Of a DNA stretch of 64,000 nucleotides, positions 1-11,235 are shown piece by piece (the stretch's first letter is position 1; the number at the start of each line of letters is the position of its first letter). Location of the stretch: the NCBI GenBank assembly GCA_002900995.3, contig CM035312.1, positions 2,934,602 through 2,998,601 of the forward strand. The letters run 5' to 3'. A program made the position numbers and the translations under genes. The notes under the pieces are model-generated. The model saw only the letters and a program-made list of their open reading frames with translations. It did no database searches and had not been told where the DNA came from. This DNA is from Ganoderma boninense. Lineage: Eukaryota; Basidiomycota; Agaricomycetes; Polyporales; Polyporaceae.

Positions 1-459
1 CGCGCAGGGGCCCGACGCACGACGCGGAGATGGCGGCCGCCGTCGACGCGCAAGCAGGAGGGGCTCGACGCCGCCCTCAGCACCCGGACATAGCGGACAT
101 AGCGGTCGCCGTCGACGATCGATTCGCCGTGTACCATGAACGCGGCCAGCATGCGCACAGCGCGCCGAGCAGGTGTCGCTTGGGACCGACGCAAATAACG
201 CAGACGGGTGGGAGACTTGTTGAGTGAACGTTCGAAAGATTGGCCCAGCCTGGCTAACGTGTATACAACTCCAAGATGAATCAGATTTTAGCCATTGCGA
301 CAGTACATGCATGAGTGGGGGTGGTTGGGTGAGTGGTTATACACAAAGACGACCGCTACAGAGATTATTACAAGAAAGGACGAATGTGGGACTCGTAAAA
401 GTCGAATCGCTGGTCAAGAGAGCGTGCCCACCAAGCCTGATCCTCAGGCTTCAGAACCG

Positions 460-630
460 TACGCTAATCCACCGCACGCCGCCGCTAATCCACCGCCCGA
501 GCCGCCGCTAATCCATTGCCCAAGCGCCCGGTAATCCCGACGTCCCGGCCCTAATCCCGCCCTTCGCTCGACGCAATGACGCCGCTAGCCCGCGCCCCAC
601 CCGGATTAGAGGGTGAGGCTCGGATTAGCG
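460..630. promoter_or_regulatory. Cluster of TAATCC/GGATTA motifs
   Basis: Five TAATCC on the plus strand (near 464, 487, 508, 532, 552) and two GGATTA (near 603 and 622) lie within about 170 bases, separated by GC-rich spacers such as ACCGC and GCCGC. TAATCC is the core site of K50-type (Bicoid/Otx-like) homeodomains, but no gene start lies close downstream, so a regulatory role is only a guess; it may be a decayed tandem repeat. Confidence 0.25.
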
Positions 631-645
631 GCCAGTAGTTGCTGG

Positions 646-693
646 AGGAGATGAGCGGCCCCGTACGTTAGCTAACGGGGCCGCTCATCTCCT
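646..693. repeat. Perfect 19-bp inverted repeat (hairpin)
   Basis: The arm AGGAGATGAGCGGCCCCGT at 646-664 is repeated as its exact reverse complement at 675-693, with a 10-nt loop that contains the palindrome TTAGCTAA. It could be a MITE terminus, a foldback remnant or an extruding hairpin; nothing around it decides between these. Confidence 0.8.
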
Positions 694-2149
694 CTGACTG
701 AAGTCCCTGTATACGGCGTGTGCTGGACTGCGACAGGCATCTCCAAAGCGGCCAACGGTGGTCGAACACCGCTGACCGAGCCTTTCACATCTCCCAGGAT
801 GTTACGCAGGAACAGGGGGCCTGTGATAGCCATATGTCAGTGTAATTCGTAACGTTCGCGCACAAAGAGGCGGCGGCATGCGAGGAGGAAGAGTTCGGGA
901 GTTACTGGAGCGTGGAAGGCTGCACTGCTGGCGGGTCAGGCCACGGTAGTGCCAGAGCTCCATCCAGTCCACAAAATTCTAGTCGTGAGACCGTGTTTGG
1001 AGGTGCAGTACGGCTAGCAGGGAAGTCCAAGGGAGGCCGCAGGGAACGGGGAAGGACCGAGGACTTGCCCTGGGCAGCTGTGGCAGCACCTTCCCGAGCC
1101 AAGTCGCCTGTCACGAAGTCCTCGAGGTGGCCCCGGGCACATGCGACGTAGATGAGTAGATAACGGTGCCCGCGCTGTAGTGCATCAACCTGCTGTAGGA
1201 AGGGGCGAACTACGTGCCGACCTGGGTGCGCGCGCTCGACACGCATTGTACACACAGCGGCCCGGCCGATGACTAGGATGCTCGCTCGGACCTTCCGTAG
1301 GGAGTCTAAAATCACCTATACACCGAGTGATAGCGATAGCGCTGCCTGAGCGCTGTTGTCGCTGCGATGTGGGACAGCACGCACGATGGGATATGTACGT
1401 GCCTTCCTTGGTAGGGGTGGCGATACCATCCTCCGAACTTGCACTGTGCGCTGCGACGCACAGGTATTTACTGTCCTTCACCTCCCTGGCCTGTGCCGCT
1501 GCAGAGACCGTCGACTCACAGATGAGCACCTCGGCCGCATGGTTGAGTGCGCATGCCCTGTTGAATCTTGTATTAGATAAGCGAGCTCGTCTTGTGCTCG
1601 CGCCCGTGTCTCTTCCGTCTTGTCCTATGATATGTTTCAGTAGTCTTGTTTATTCGTGTATTTAGCGTAGCCCGCGACGCGACGTACCTCACGCGTTTGC
1701 ATCAGTGCTCAAACGCTATCGTATTATCCTCCCCGTTCTTCGCTCCCGCGCGCCCTCGTTTTCCTACATGCCCCATCGAGAAGGATTGAGTCAATGGTCT
1801 CTACCCGGCGCAGGTTAGCGACAGCCCGAAGAAGCTCGTGGAGGGTGAGTGATGGGATCTAGGAAACCTGAGCGCGCACCGGTGGACGACTGCCCTCCGG
1901 GAGGGCGACCAGGAGCTAAGTAATAAGTACCGCAAGAACCTCCAAGAGAGGCCCCGGAGTGTTCGGAGTGGAAGCCGGCCCGAAGAATCCGATTATGTAT
2001 CCACACCTATCTCGACATTTGTCACACGACTACTTAAGTTACTGGACGATCCGATACTCCTTCCGGCCTCCCCTCTCCCGCGCTCACTACGCCCAGTCCA
2101 CCTCCACCTCTCTGCCGGCGGTCTCAATGGTCGGTCGGCTGCCTCTACC

Positions 2150-2790
2150 GGGTTGGTCCCAGTAGACGGTGGCGCTCGCAGTCGCCACCTCTTCCTATAC
2201 CGCCACCCAGACGTGCCTTCATCTACTTATCCGACGGCTCCAGGCCGTCCCACCCTCTCTCAGCTGCAACGTCTCCGTCCGAACGATGGACCATTCCTTC
2301 CCTCGATTCTCCGACCTTGCGCCACCTACCTCTGCAGGCTTGTGCCACCCCCTCAACCCCAGATCTTATCGGATGCACGACCGACGTCGTGCTCGGCAAT
2401 GTCTCGGTGAGTTGCATATGATCTGATTGACGGCAAGTCCTCAGCATCTCTTCTAGCAAGGTCGGTCTACTGGGCTGATCCCGGTAGACTTCGGTGGTGC
2501 TCGCACCCAGTCGCCACATCCCCCCATCGCGCTCGACGGTTGCTCGGCGGTCGATCAGGCGAGTCGGTCCCAGCGGTGCTCGCCCCCAGTCGCCCCGTCT
2601 CCCTCTACCGTCACCCCGATTGCACCCCGACGTCCCTTCATCTGCTTATTCAGCGGCTCCAGGCCGTCCCACCGCCTCTGCATATTAGCTGCAGCATCTT
2701 CATCCGAACGATCGGCCACTTCTCCTTCGATTAGGCTCCGACTTTGCGCCACCGACCTCCGCAGGCTTGCGCGACCCCCGTCAAACCCAT
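2150..2790. repeat. Diverged tandem duplication, dispersed repeat family
   Basis: About 2150-2350 and 2490-2790 share long collinear blocks (GGCTCCAGGCCGTCCCACC, TTCATCTRCTTAT, CGACCTYCGCAGGCTTG) with many substitutions. The block 2310-2430 also matches 53464-53600, including the string TTGCATATGATCTGATT. No coding function is visible. Confidence 0.6.
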
Positions 2791-3619
2791 CTTATCGGAT
2801 GTGCAACCTACGTCATGTTCTTCAACATCTAAACAACATTCGGATTCGGATGAACATCAACTGCCTTAGGTAGAGCCTTTCACGCCATGCGTAACTCTGT
2901 GTCATCGCATGTCATGTCATGTCATGTAGTTGCGTCCTCGTAACTTTGTAGCCCTACCTTGAATATGACTCATGTTTACCTGCTTTGAGCTTTGTGCGAA
3001 CCGCATCGGTGCGTTCTGATCCATGGTCATAGTACATAATTATGTCCCGCTTATATCCTCCAATTGCCGGATCTTGATGATGAGACCTCGAGGGTGTATC
3101 ACTCGTTTTCGATATAGATGGAGAGTTTCCCGGGGAAGCGACTCCTCTCCGAACGTAGACTCGAGCGCACAGTACGAGAGTGTCGGAGGCTTCGGAGTGT
3201 GTTGGCGCGTCCTCGCCAGCTAAGTACGGTCTCCGCCACAGACAGAGACAGGCGGCGCCGTGGGGCTACAGGCGCAACACGTAGACGACGTCTACGGTAG
3301 CCACTTAAGTGGCAGGAGAAGTGGCTCTCAAAACTGCAGGACTGTTTAAGCTGGCACATTGTAAAATTCTGTCGTAGGTTTAACACTGCGTTTCCACCCC
3401 GGTATGCACCGAGCCACAGAGCGGCACATCCAGCCATCGCCATCTCTGCACGAAGACCAACAGAGACAGAATGATTCCCTGTGGTTCGCTCAGTACGCAG
3501 CACTACCCGTGCCCCGTTTCCCATCGCGCGTGATGCAATGTCCGTCGAGAGAGAAGCCTTGTATATGGTCATGACATTCTGGTACCGAAGACACTACTAT
3601 GCTCGGCCACAGTCCTCTG

Positions 3620-5718
3620 TTACGATCCCGGCGCGAAAGAAATTTCTCCGTCACTCCCATCCCTAAACGTGCGTTCCGCCATAGCGAGATCATGCTCAGG
3701 CAAAATCGTCGCATATGCCCGAACTCCTTGCTCCATAAATATTCCCCTCACGCGGAGCGGGTACTTCACCGTCAGCTGCTCGCCGGCCCAGTCGAAGTCG
3801 ATGATCTTGGTGCGCACGGTGAAATCGTCCGTGGCGTCCTTCTGGTGCTCGATGAGAATATTTTTCCGGCGAATGTCTCCGTGGACCAAATGGTTCGTGT
3901 GGAGGATAGACAATGCTTGCTTCACGGCCAACTGAACGCCTTTCGGAAGGACTTGGCCGTCGAACGCGTCGAACGCCTCTACACCGTCAATGTGCTCCAT
4001 CACCACCATCCTACGCGGCAAGAGAGAACTTTTGAAGTTCTCAGACTCCGACTCCGGCCAAACAGGGCCGTAGTACTCCAGTTTCGGGGCCAGACCGGCG
4101 CTGGCGAGGAGCTCATGGGCCTCGCGGCTGTAACGTTCCACGAACTTCACAACCAGCTTCTTCGTCTGGCGGGTACCCCCGGGCTCCTGCCTTCCTGACG
4201 CCTTCTCGTTCTTGGACCTCTCCTCGGTCTCCGCAAGGAAGGTCACACAATCTGGCCCATCCACCCCGAGACGGCGTAGGTACCGAAGGCTGACCAACGC
4301 ACCGTCCTTGAGGTATGATCTTGCCAATGGAAAGAATCGCGTCTCCTCGTCTCCCGATATAGGTTCGACCGGGACAGCGTCGTAAAATCTTCTCAACATT
4401 TCGACAGCCCTTTGGAGAGAGTAGAAGACGCGCGCCACGGTGTTGACGCGGAGGTCGTTGATGACGCAAGGCTCTCCAAGCGAAATATAGTCGGTTAAGC
4501 GTTGGATGATGGGATCGGTCGTGAAGATGGCCGCGCTGATGGCTATCCACGGGCCGGAGATGGAAATGATGAACGATGGAACAAAGGTCTGCATGATTAG
4601 ATCCTGCACATGTCTTCATTTGCATCAGTTGTTGTCGTACAGTATCGGGACACGTACCCTTCTCTTAACGTCTTTGACCCATGCAAGCCAGGATAATGCA
4701 CCCTGGACTACAGCATCCCCGCTCTTGCCCATCTCGACCTTCTCCTCAACGATGACGAGGGCTGCCTTGTCCTCGAAGGGAGACTTCGTGTCGGAAGGGG
4801 CAACATGATCTGCCACGGTCCGGTTGGTGTTCATGATCGAATCGAATTGCTGTCGGATGAGCTCTTTGAGAATGGGACGTGTGTCTGTGCGATCCTTCTC
4901 GTTCTTGATCACCTCCGAGAGAGAGTGCATCAACTTCGCAGTCGCGAAAACGACGTCGTCAGGAACCTTCAAGGCTTTATCTTCCATGCCGACAAGGAAG
5001 CTCGCGATGGCGGGGTGGTAGATCTCGACAGGGGCGGCCTTCAGATTGGCCTTATTCGCACCATAGCGTCCATCGTACAGCGGACTGTCTCCCTCTTGGT
5101 TCGCTCTATATTTGGGGGTTTTGGCGCCCTTGGACGGAACTGGCGTGGCCAGTTCGAGCTGCCTGTGAAAGTCTATGTAATAACATGAACGACAGGCCGT
5201 GTTAAACAGAACAACGACGTACATTGCCATAGTTGTCCTTCCCCATCGTCATTATCCGATGTACTTGTGCTACGTGTACTAGGTCGCTCCGCGATCCACG
5301 ACACAGCGCGGAGAATAAGAACTTTAGGAAGGTCTTCTGGGAGGCTTGAGGACCACAGCTGCGAGATGGGCTTCTTGGTCAACGATGAAATTGAGATGTC
5401 TTGACATTCATCCTTTAGGTAATCCGTGCTCTCGTGTAGGCATCTGGCCAGCTCCGTGATGTCATCGGCGAGACTGTGATGGGGCTATTGGCCCACCAAG
5501 TATCAGTATCATTCCTTCGAAAGTTAGAGAATTCCGGATCAACGCACTTTGTACAACCTGAACTGCAGGATCCGAAGTGAAATTTCCTGGGCTATCAGGT
5601 GACAAAATTCGTGGACTGTGGTCTCGAGGCCACACTCGATGGGAACGCTCCTAGCCGGAAGCTGGTCAGAAGCGCTGATAGCAAAGACATACAACGTCTG
5701 CGTAGCGGCTTGCGCCAT
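3620..5718 (-). CDS. Crinkler-like protein, REase-like plus kinase-like domains (copy A)
   Basis: I join four exons: 5718-5548, 5484-5223, 5172-4658 and 4603-3620, with introns of 63, 50 and 54 nt; phases agree and the product is about 643 aa. Residues 1-57 form a short ubiquitin-like header ending in LYK, as in Crinkler (CRN) N-termini. Residues 150-316 hold a PD-(D/E)xK nuclease-like region with an E-E-K core (287-289) followed by a conserved GxSGDAVVQG stretch. The C-terminal half is protein-kinase-like: VVKF lysine 469, HGDIRRKN with catalytic Asp 559 and Asn 564, and IDFDW with metal-binding Asp 585. The same architecture and the same three intron positions and phases recur in 57053-59085. 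CRN proteins are described as secreted or nuclear effectors with nuclease or kinase toxin domains; a host-conflict role here is inference. No signal peptide is obvious. The start at 5718 is the first ATG before the header. Confidence 0.75.
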
Positions 5719-6066
5719 AAGAGAGCAGGGTGGACGAATGAAAGATGGGTGGGAGACGATGCTGTTGATTACGGGTTGGGGCATGGCAATGTGCAGGCCT
5801 GTTACCACGATCACATGGGAAAAGGTGCCGAGAACCCGCACCACGGTTAAGTTCGGAGTAAGCTGTTCAAGTTAACAGTACCAGGTAGAAGTAGAATGTT
5901 AAGCCGGCTGCCTCTATCGCTCGTCGCATACGCAGGGCGACCGTCGATGATGTAGTTGATTACGTTCAGCGCGAAGGTCGCGATCGCCAAACGCGAGGAG
6001 TCAGTGACAGACACTCGTTCTCGACATCTTCCTCGCTTATCTAAGTGCGCCGTGTCCCCCTCCGTC

Positions 6067-6629
6067 ATGGACACTACAGACACCACTACGAAGATCCCGG
6101 CGGCAGCACCTCCAAACCCGTTGGAGCTGCTCGCCGCCCACCCCCGAGACGAAGTGTGCCACGCCCTCGAGCACATCTGCGCCACCTCGACCGGCGCGTC
6201 AGTGCACCGCGGCCAGCACCACCCCTGGCTCTCACTGCAGACGATCTGCGGAGGTCCCTCAAGCAGGCCTTCACGATTCAAAACACCGCACCGCCGCCAG
6301 TGACCGTAAACACCGCTCCTACACAGCCACGACCAGGAACCTTGAAGGTCGAAGCTCCGCACTTCCATGGTAAGGAGATCGAGGACACTGATGCTTGATT
6401 ATCGCTCACCGAGGACTGCCTACACGGTCAGCATATCTCCGAAGCGGACTGGCCGCTCCAGGTCCCGATGTTGTTCCAAGGCGAGGCGCACCGTTGGTAT
6501 GTCGCCCAGAAGAGGGCTATAGGGCGAACCTTTCAACGGTCAGAGCTTCGCGCTGCACTCATAAAAAAGTACAACTCACCACCGCGTCGAAAGCCTTCGC
6601 AACGAGCTCCGAAACCAAGGGTAACCTCA
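6067..6629 (+). pseudogene. Ty3/Gypsy-like gag remnant
   Basis: A gag-like N-terminus begins at the ATG at 6067 (MDTTDTTTKIPA) and continues through a frameshift near 6230 into TADDLRRSLKQAF, KVEAPHFHGKEIEDTDA, a stop at 6396-6398, then EADWPLQV and GEAHRWYVAQKRA in another frame. The order matches fungal Ty3/Gypsy gag (a PHFHGKE-type motif followed by a WY-containing capsid segment). At least two frameshifts and a stop show that it is dead. A related fragment lies at 32718-33128. The coding-like signal stops where the 69-bp repeat at 6630 begins. Confidence 0.55.
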
Positions 6630-6698
6630 TCCAATGCGCAATGATTAGGGTAGCACCCGCACAGGCGACTGAAACTCAAATAATAATAATATCCCGCC
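6630..6698 (+). repeat. 69-bp perfect repeat, copy 1
   Basis: This segment is the exact reverse complement of 13643-13711, which directly follows the assembly gap. It contains an (AAT)n tract. It may be an end of a mobile element whose other copy caused the gap. Confidence 0.85.
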
Positions 6699-6734
6699 CA
6701 GCAGACACAGTGGTGCCGGGGAGGGGAGGCAAAT

Positions 6735-7005
6735 GGGGAGAATAGGAAGGCAGGCGTAGGCTTTGACGAATATTTGTACATACAATTGTACATACAATTC
6801 CATTTTGAGACCCTGCATATGAATAAGGTCCGTCGTCAGTAATATGACAGCGCGGCGATGAAATTTCGAATTGCGTCCCAACATGTCTTGTAACCGGTGG
6901 GCGATAAATGCCACCGGAATGCCCGGCCTGTCCATCTACTCCTGGGAACACGCTCATGATCGATGAGAGAGGACCCCAGACAGCTGAGGCAAGGGACTTC
7001 CGTTG
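6735..7005 (-). pseudogene. Decayed fragment of the 724-aa unknown family (C-terminus)
   Basis: On the minus strand the string AVWGPLSSIMSVFP and, in another frame, VQLYVQIFVKAY resemble VWGPPSSIMHIFPYD and VHFYVHVFVKTFG in the C-terminal part of the protein at 50119-52355, in the same order and at similar spacing. Frames are shifted and the rest is missing, so this is a truncated, degraded relative. Confidence 0.5.
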
Positions 7006-7009
7006 CATG

Positions 7010-8017
7010 CAGAGGCTGAATGACGAGGGAAAGGGGGATCGGATCTAGTGGTTTGTCGCGATCGCACGAAGGTCGACAGTCGTCCCGAAAAACTGAATGG
7101 TTTTATCGCCGCGGTAGGACGGCAGCAGGCCAATTCTGCCGAACAGGCGACTGATGTTCGGCCCGTCGCCTGTCCAGGTTCAAGAAAGGTGCACTGTGTG
7201 AACCCTGGACCACAGTTACTCCACGTGAACAACGTGCGGAACGCCGGGTCAGCTTAGTCAGTATTTCCATGGTCTTCGGCAAGTCCCGAATCTTGCCATT
7301 TCCTCGGCGCGACAGGCCTGTGTGTTCAGTTCCCTCCCATCCCCACCCCATCCATACGCCGGGAGGTTGAACGTCCCCGGAATGCAGTTTTAAAGAGTTA
7401 CTGTGCCGGGTTGATCCACCATGTTCCATTACTGTTGTGTAGTACCAGTCCCGCTCGCTTGTGTATAGGTAGCAGCGGAAAATATATCCTCTTTTGTTGT
7501 CTACAATTTCGGGTGTCTGTTGCATGTCCGTAACGAAGCAGACACGTCTCATCCCCTAGTTGCCGAGGGGTATTGGATACAGGATTTTTGCTGCAGGTTG
7601 CCGTCGATACGGTGTATATCCCTCCAAGCTCCAAAGGCACGTTTTCGTCGTTCTCCACACTCGTCGTTTGCCGTAATCCCTAATGCCAGCAGCGTGCTAT
7701 TTACCCTAACCACACTCTATTCAGAAAAGGTATTCATGCCACTTCCGAGTAAAGATCGTTTGCTGTGCGGACTTGCCGCGCTTGGGCTTGGGCTTGCGTC
7801 ACGCTGGGAAGGGCGAGAGACTTTGGGGGGGAGGGGAGCAGAGATATCAAAGCCTTCTAGGTCCAAGTTCCAGGGCGTGGTCGGGATGAGGATGTAAGCA
7901 TGAGCCACGGCCCGTGACTGCACGCTTCCTTCTCAAATACCCTCTCCGTCGTCGCGAGCTCGCCCGACACCTCTTAGCACCTTCCCCACCTAGCCCCCCC
8001 CGCTATACTTGCCTCTC
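7010..8017. other. Intergenic, no gene recognised
   Basis: Several overlapping short open frames exist on the minus strand (7103-7658) but none has a recognisable motif or a consistent exon chain. A C-rich stretch just before 8018 may belong to the promoter of the next gene. Confidence 0.4.
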
Positions 8018-9161
8018 ATGGTATCCGACCAACTCTGCCGGGATTGGGACGCCCTCGCCATGACCATCGGCCCGACCCCAAAGCTCAACATGGCTGGCCA
8101 AGTCATCCCTCTCGGCGAGCCCGATAATACCAACATCTCCGACCACAAGAAGAAGTTCCACGTTGTCTGGTCTGGACGCGCCCTGGGCATCTTTTACAAC
8201 TGGTGCGCCTTTCGTTCATTTGTTTCGCCTGTGCTGACTGTTTCGAGTATTTCGTAGGGGCCTCGCCAGTGCGATGGTCACCGGGTTCAGCGGATCCTCT
8301 CACAAGTCCTACATCGGCTTAGACAACGCGCGGGCCGCGTGGGAGAACGGTCCCATCAATTATGAGGGGACGTGGACGCCCCCGAGGTCGCGCGCGCCGG
8401 TCACCACTCACCTTGCTCTCACGAACCCCGCGGGGGTCTACCAGGACAACGACGACGACTTCGTTTTCCCAGACGTCCTTGGGTTCCCGACGCACGCCAA
8501 CCCAGTGCATCTCCCTATCCTGCCGGAGGACTACCGGCAGCTTCGCACTGAGAACCCCCACATCCCATCCTCCCCTTCTTCCGTTGGTAATACCTCGATC
8601 CTTTCCACCCCGTCGTGGATGTCTTCTGGCACGCTCAGCCCGTCCACCGTCAACTCTCCCGATCTGACGCCCATCCTTGGTCATCTCTCACTCGGAGAGA
8701 GGTTCACCGACGTTGATAGGGACTCGTCGTACACCCTCGTTTCGAACACGGGGAGTCACCCGTCTTCGACGACGTACGCCAATCCGGACGCTGAGACTTC
8801 CACGGTGACTCCCGGCCCTGTGAACGCGAACTCGAGCACCCGTAATTCGCAGGGGTTCCGCGGGCTTCTTGATAAAGATCGCGCGTCCAAGCGAGTCAAA
8901 GGAGATCCCGTGTTCGTCGTCGTTCGGGGCGAGTACCCCGGCGTGTTCTTCGACCAGTACGTTATTCCAACTTCGTTGATGCTCGGCTAACCACCTTTCG
9001 TCGTCAGCGCGATCGCCCTCCGCGCCGGCGGCCGCAGCGCCGGCATGAAGGTCGTCTCTTTCAAGTCCTTGAAGGTGGCTTGCTTGTACTTTGTTCAGCA
9101 GTACATGGCAGGCAACGTTGGCCTGCCCGTCTTCGTCGTCGCCGACGAGGAGGAGATGTAG
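8018..9161 (+). CDS. Protein with two RNase H1 N-terminal (viroplasmin-like) modules
   Basis: Exons 8018-8202, 8258-8956 and 9008-9161, introns of 55 and 51 nt with clean GT-AG ends and matching phases, give about 345 aa. Residues about 45-100 read KKFHVVWSGRALGIFYNW then, across the intron, VTGFSGSSHKSYIGLDNA, the pattern of the RNase H1 N-terminal hybrid-binding (caulimovirus viroplasmin) domain: FYVV, G-x-x-x-GIF, W, V-x-G-F-x-G-s-x-x-K-S-Y/F. A second, weaker copy lies near the C-terminus (FVVVRGEYPGVFFDH, then an F/Y-rich helix). The middle is Ser/Pro/Thr-rich and probably disordered. There is no RNase H catalytic domain, so the protein may bind nucleic acid without cutting it. The tail-to-tail neighbour ends 135 bp downstream. 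The ATG at 8018 is the first that stays in frame with domain 1. Confidence 0.7.
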
Positions 9162-9296
9162 GCGGTCAGGCCCAATCGGTTTCGTACAGTCTGTTGTGTC
9201 ATGTCGCGTGTATGTCCTAGTAGCAATCTATTGTCTTGTGTTTCCGGGCTGTCCGGCGCGATGTCCTTCTCCCAAGCCAGGCACTGCGTGTCCAAC

Positions 9297-10048
9297 TTAC
9301 GAAGACATAAGTACGTCAAGACGTGCCTCCACGGCGGCCATCGCATACAAAGCCTGGAACGTGGTAGCCGTCATCTCTTTCCAGAACTGCCCTACCGCTT
9401 CGCCCGAGAGCCGCTGGAATAATTCCCCAGCCAACAACTGGTCGCATAAGTCCAGAATTTCATCCCCTCGTACGATCCATTCCTCCTGACGTTGAATGAA
9501 TGCAGAAATTTCGTGTTGATCGGCTGTGCGCAGCTCGGCGAACTTGCGTGCGACATCCTCTCTGAACTCCGCCACAGGCTTCAACCCCCACTGAGCGAAT
9601 GCGCGATTCAAGGCCTGCAGCTCTGACAAGAAGCTGACATCAATTACAGGCCCGAAAGGCAGGGTGAACGGACCGTTCCTTCGCAGCGTGAGCCTGAGCG
9701 TGCATCAACACGACACTAGTTCCAGAGGACTTACCGCGTCGTCTCCCTCGGCGCTGCTGCCGGAACTTGTTCCAAATCAGGGGTTGCAACTTCACCGTGA
9801 GCCTTTGGAAGGGATGGATTGGGGGTACTGATGGAGGGGTTTTCCACCCTCTCATTGCCTTCGCGCTCCCTGAATAATCACAATCGTAGTAAGCAGCAGC
9901 ACTTATGGCAGTACTTAGTAGCTACAATGCATGCATACCTTTTCTTCTTTTCATAATAACGGCGGTTTCGTGCTTGACGAAGCAGCCGCCGTTTTTCCTT
10001 GAGGTCTGCAGTGTTGTCGGACAGTAAGGGTGTACGATTTTTGACCAT
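9297..10048 (-). CDS. Hypothetical protein with basic N-terminal region
   Basis: Exons about 10048-9939, 9869-9736 and 9633-9297 join in phase to about 193 aa; introns are roughly 69 and 100 nt with GT-AG ends. The N-terminus carries KEKRRLLRQARNRRYYEKKK, a dense basic helix like those of many Agaricomycete orphan proteins and reminiscent of a bZIP basic region, though no leucine zipper follows. The C-terminal part (SELQALNRAFAQWG onwards) is predicted helical and acidic. I do not recognise the family. The start at 10048 is the ATG nearest the basic helix; an open frame continues upstream to 10351, so the N-terminus could be longer. Confidence 0.5.
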
Positions 10049-10810
10049 GGAGAAGTAGGGGGATGAGAGGGAGACGACGGCAGACCGAGCGCCGAGAGGC
10101 TGCCCAAAAATGGTGTCTGAAGTCCGTCTTTGAATTTGTGATGTCGCGCGTGGACACCTGTTGTCTAGACGTCTGAGCATCTTATCGTCTTCACTGGAGC
10201 GTCTTACTCGGATATCAGAAGTGTGCCTTAGAAATTTCTTGCCCGGCTGAGCATTCCCGCCTATATATGTGGCTTGTAAAAACTCCGGACAACACCGATT
10301 GTTCACCAACTCAGCATTTTCGCGAGGGAACACTTTTAGACCATTTGACATTTGCTAAACACCTCCACATCTTTCTTCCAATGCTCCTTCCCTGTCCGAA
10401 CAAAGCGCCCGCCTGCCTTTACGCCTTCTGGCTCTGGGGCCCATCTGAAAAGCCCGCCCGCAGATCACTGAACAAAGGAACATCGTAAGTCCTTCTCCGG
10501 GTTGCGAAGGCGAGTGTTCGAGTGCCTGAGAGGCGCGGATGGGATCAGAAAGTGGACACCAGTGGAAACTCTATGACGAGTTCGAGATCCGAAAGCACCA
10601 GTGAGGCCGCGATGCCCGCTAAGAGTCGGGTAGTAGTCGCGACTCGCAGATGGCGGTGATAGAGCATCAGCCGACGGGGAGACTGAGATGGTCGGTGTGG
10701 ACGTCCGCTACGGTATTCTTCCCAAAGCACCGCCGCAGCTGCTGGGGCGCGAGAGCGCACGGCTGACCGTGTGCCAGTGTGCGGCCTAGAACCCCGAATA
10801 CCTCATGATG
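10049..10810. other. Intergenic, no gene recognised
   Basis: Only short unrelated open frames; no domain, repeat or RNA gene seen. Confidence 0.4.
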
Positions 10811-11235
10811 TAGAAGAGCTTGACGTCGTACCCTTGAGCCGGGGAACGACCTCGGCCGCGACGTCGGCATACAGGCGCTTCCACCACGCGCAGAGCTTGA
10901 CGGCCAGGGGGCACTTGTCCGCGAACTCTGAGGAGTTTGGGAAAGGGTCCTAGTTCTGCGCGCGCCCGAAGAGCTGGACCCAGAGGCGCTGCATAACGAT
11001 CAGGCGCGTCGCGGAGCTGGCGTAGTAGGTAAGGAACGCACGCACGAGGGTGACGATGGGCGACGGGGCGTATTCGTGGCCTGAGGAGTCAACTTTAGAG
11101 ACGTAAAGGACGCCGCAGGAGGTGGAGGCGATGTTGTGGACCGACACCTCAATGGCGGCGACGAGCAGGCGCGGCGCACTGGGATCCTGCTGCTCAGAAA
11201 GGAAGAAGACGTTTTGGAGGTACGTTTGAGGCCTG
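10811..11235 (-). pseudogene. Rtt109 (KAT11)-like histone acetyltransferase fragment
   Basis: A continuous minus-strand reading includes VSVHNIASTSCGVLYVSKVD, SPIVTLVRAFLTYY, RLWVQLFGRAQN, an in-frame TAG at 10950-10952, then PFPNSSEFADK and LCAWWKRLY. This order (YVSKVDSSG, VRAFLxYY, ARAQ..LFPNS, WWK) is what I know from the KAT11 domain of fungal Rtt109, the H3K56 acetyltransferase. The stop falls inside a conserved block, and both ends are missing: no start and no C-terminal part can be followed. I therefore call a dead partial copy. HECT-type proteins share a few of these strings, so the family call needs a profile search. Confidence 0.5.

Larger units (their letters stand above)
1..3619. 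other. Gene-poor repeat-derived region
   Basis: No open frame here shows a recognisable domain or a phase-consistent chain of exons. What can be seen is repeat debris: a cluster of TAATCC motifs, a perfect hairpin, diverged direct duplications at about 2150-2790, and a small (TGTCA)n run near 2915. The segment 2310-2430 resembles 53464-53600, so part of it is a dispersed repeat. Confidence 0.5.
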
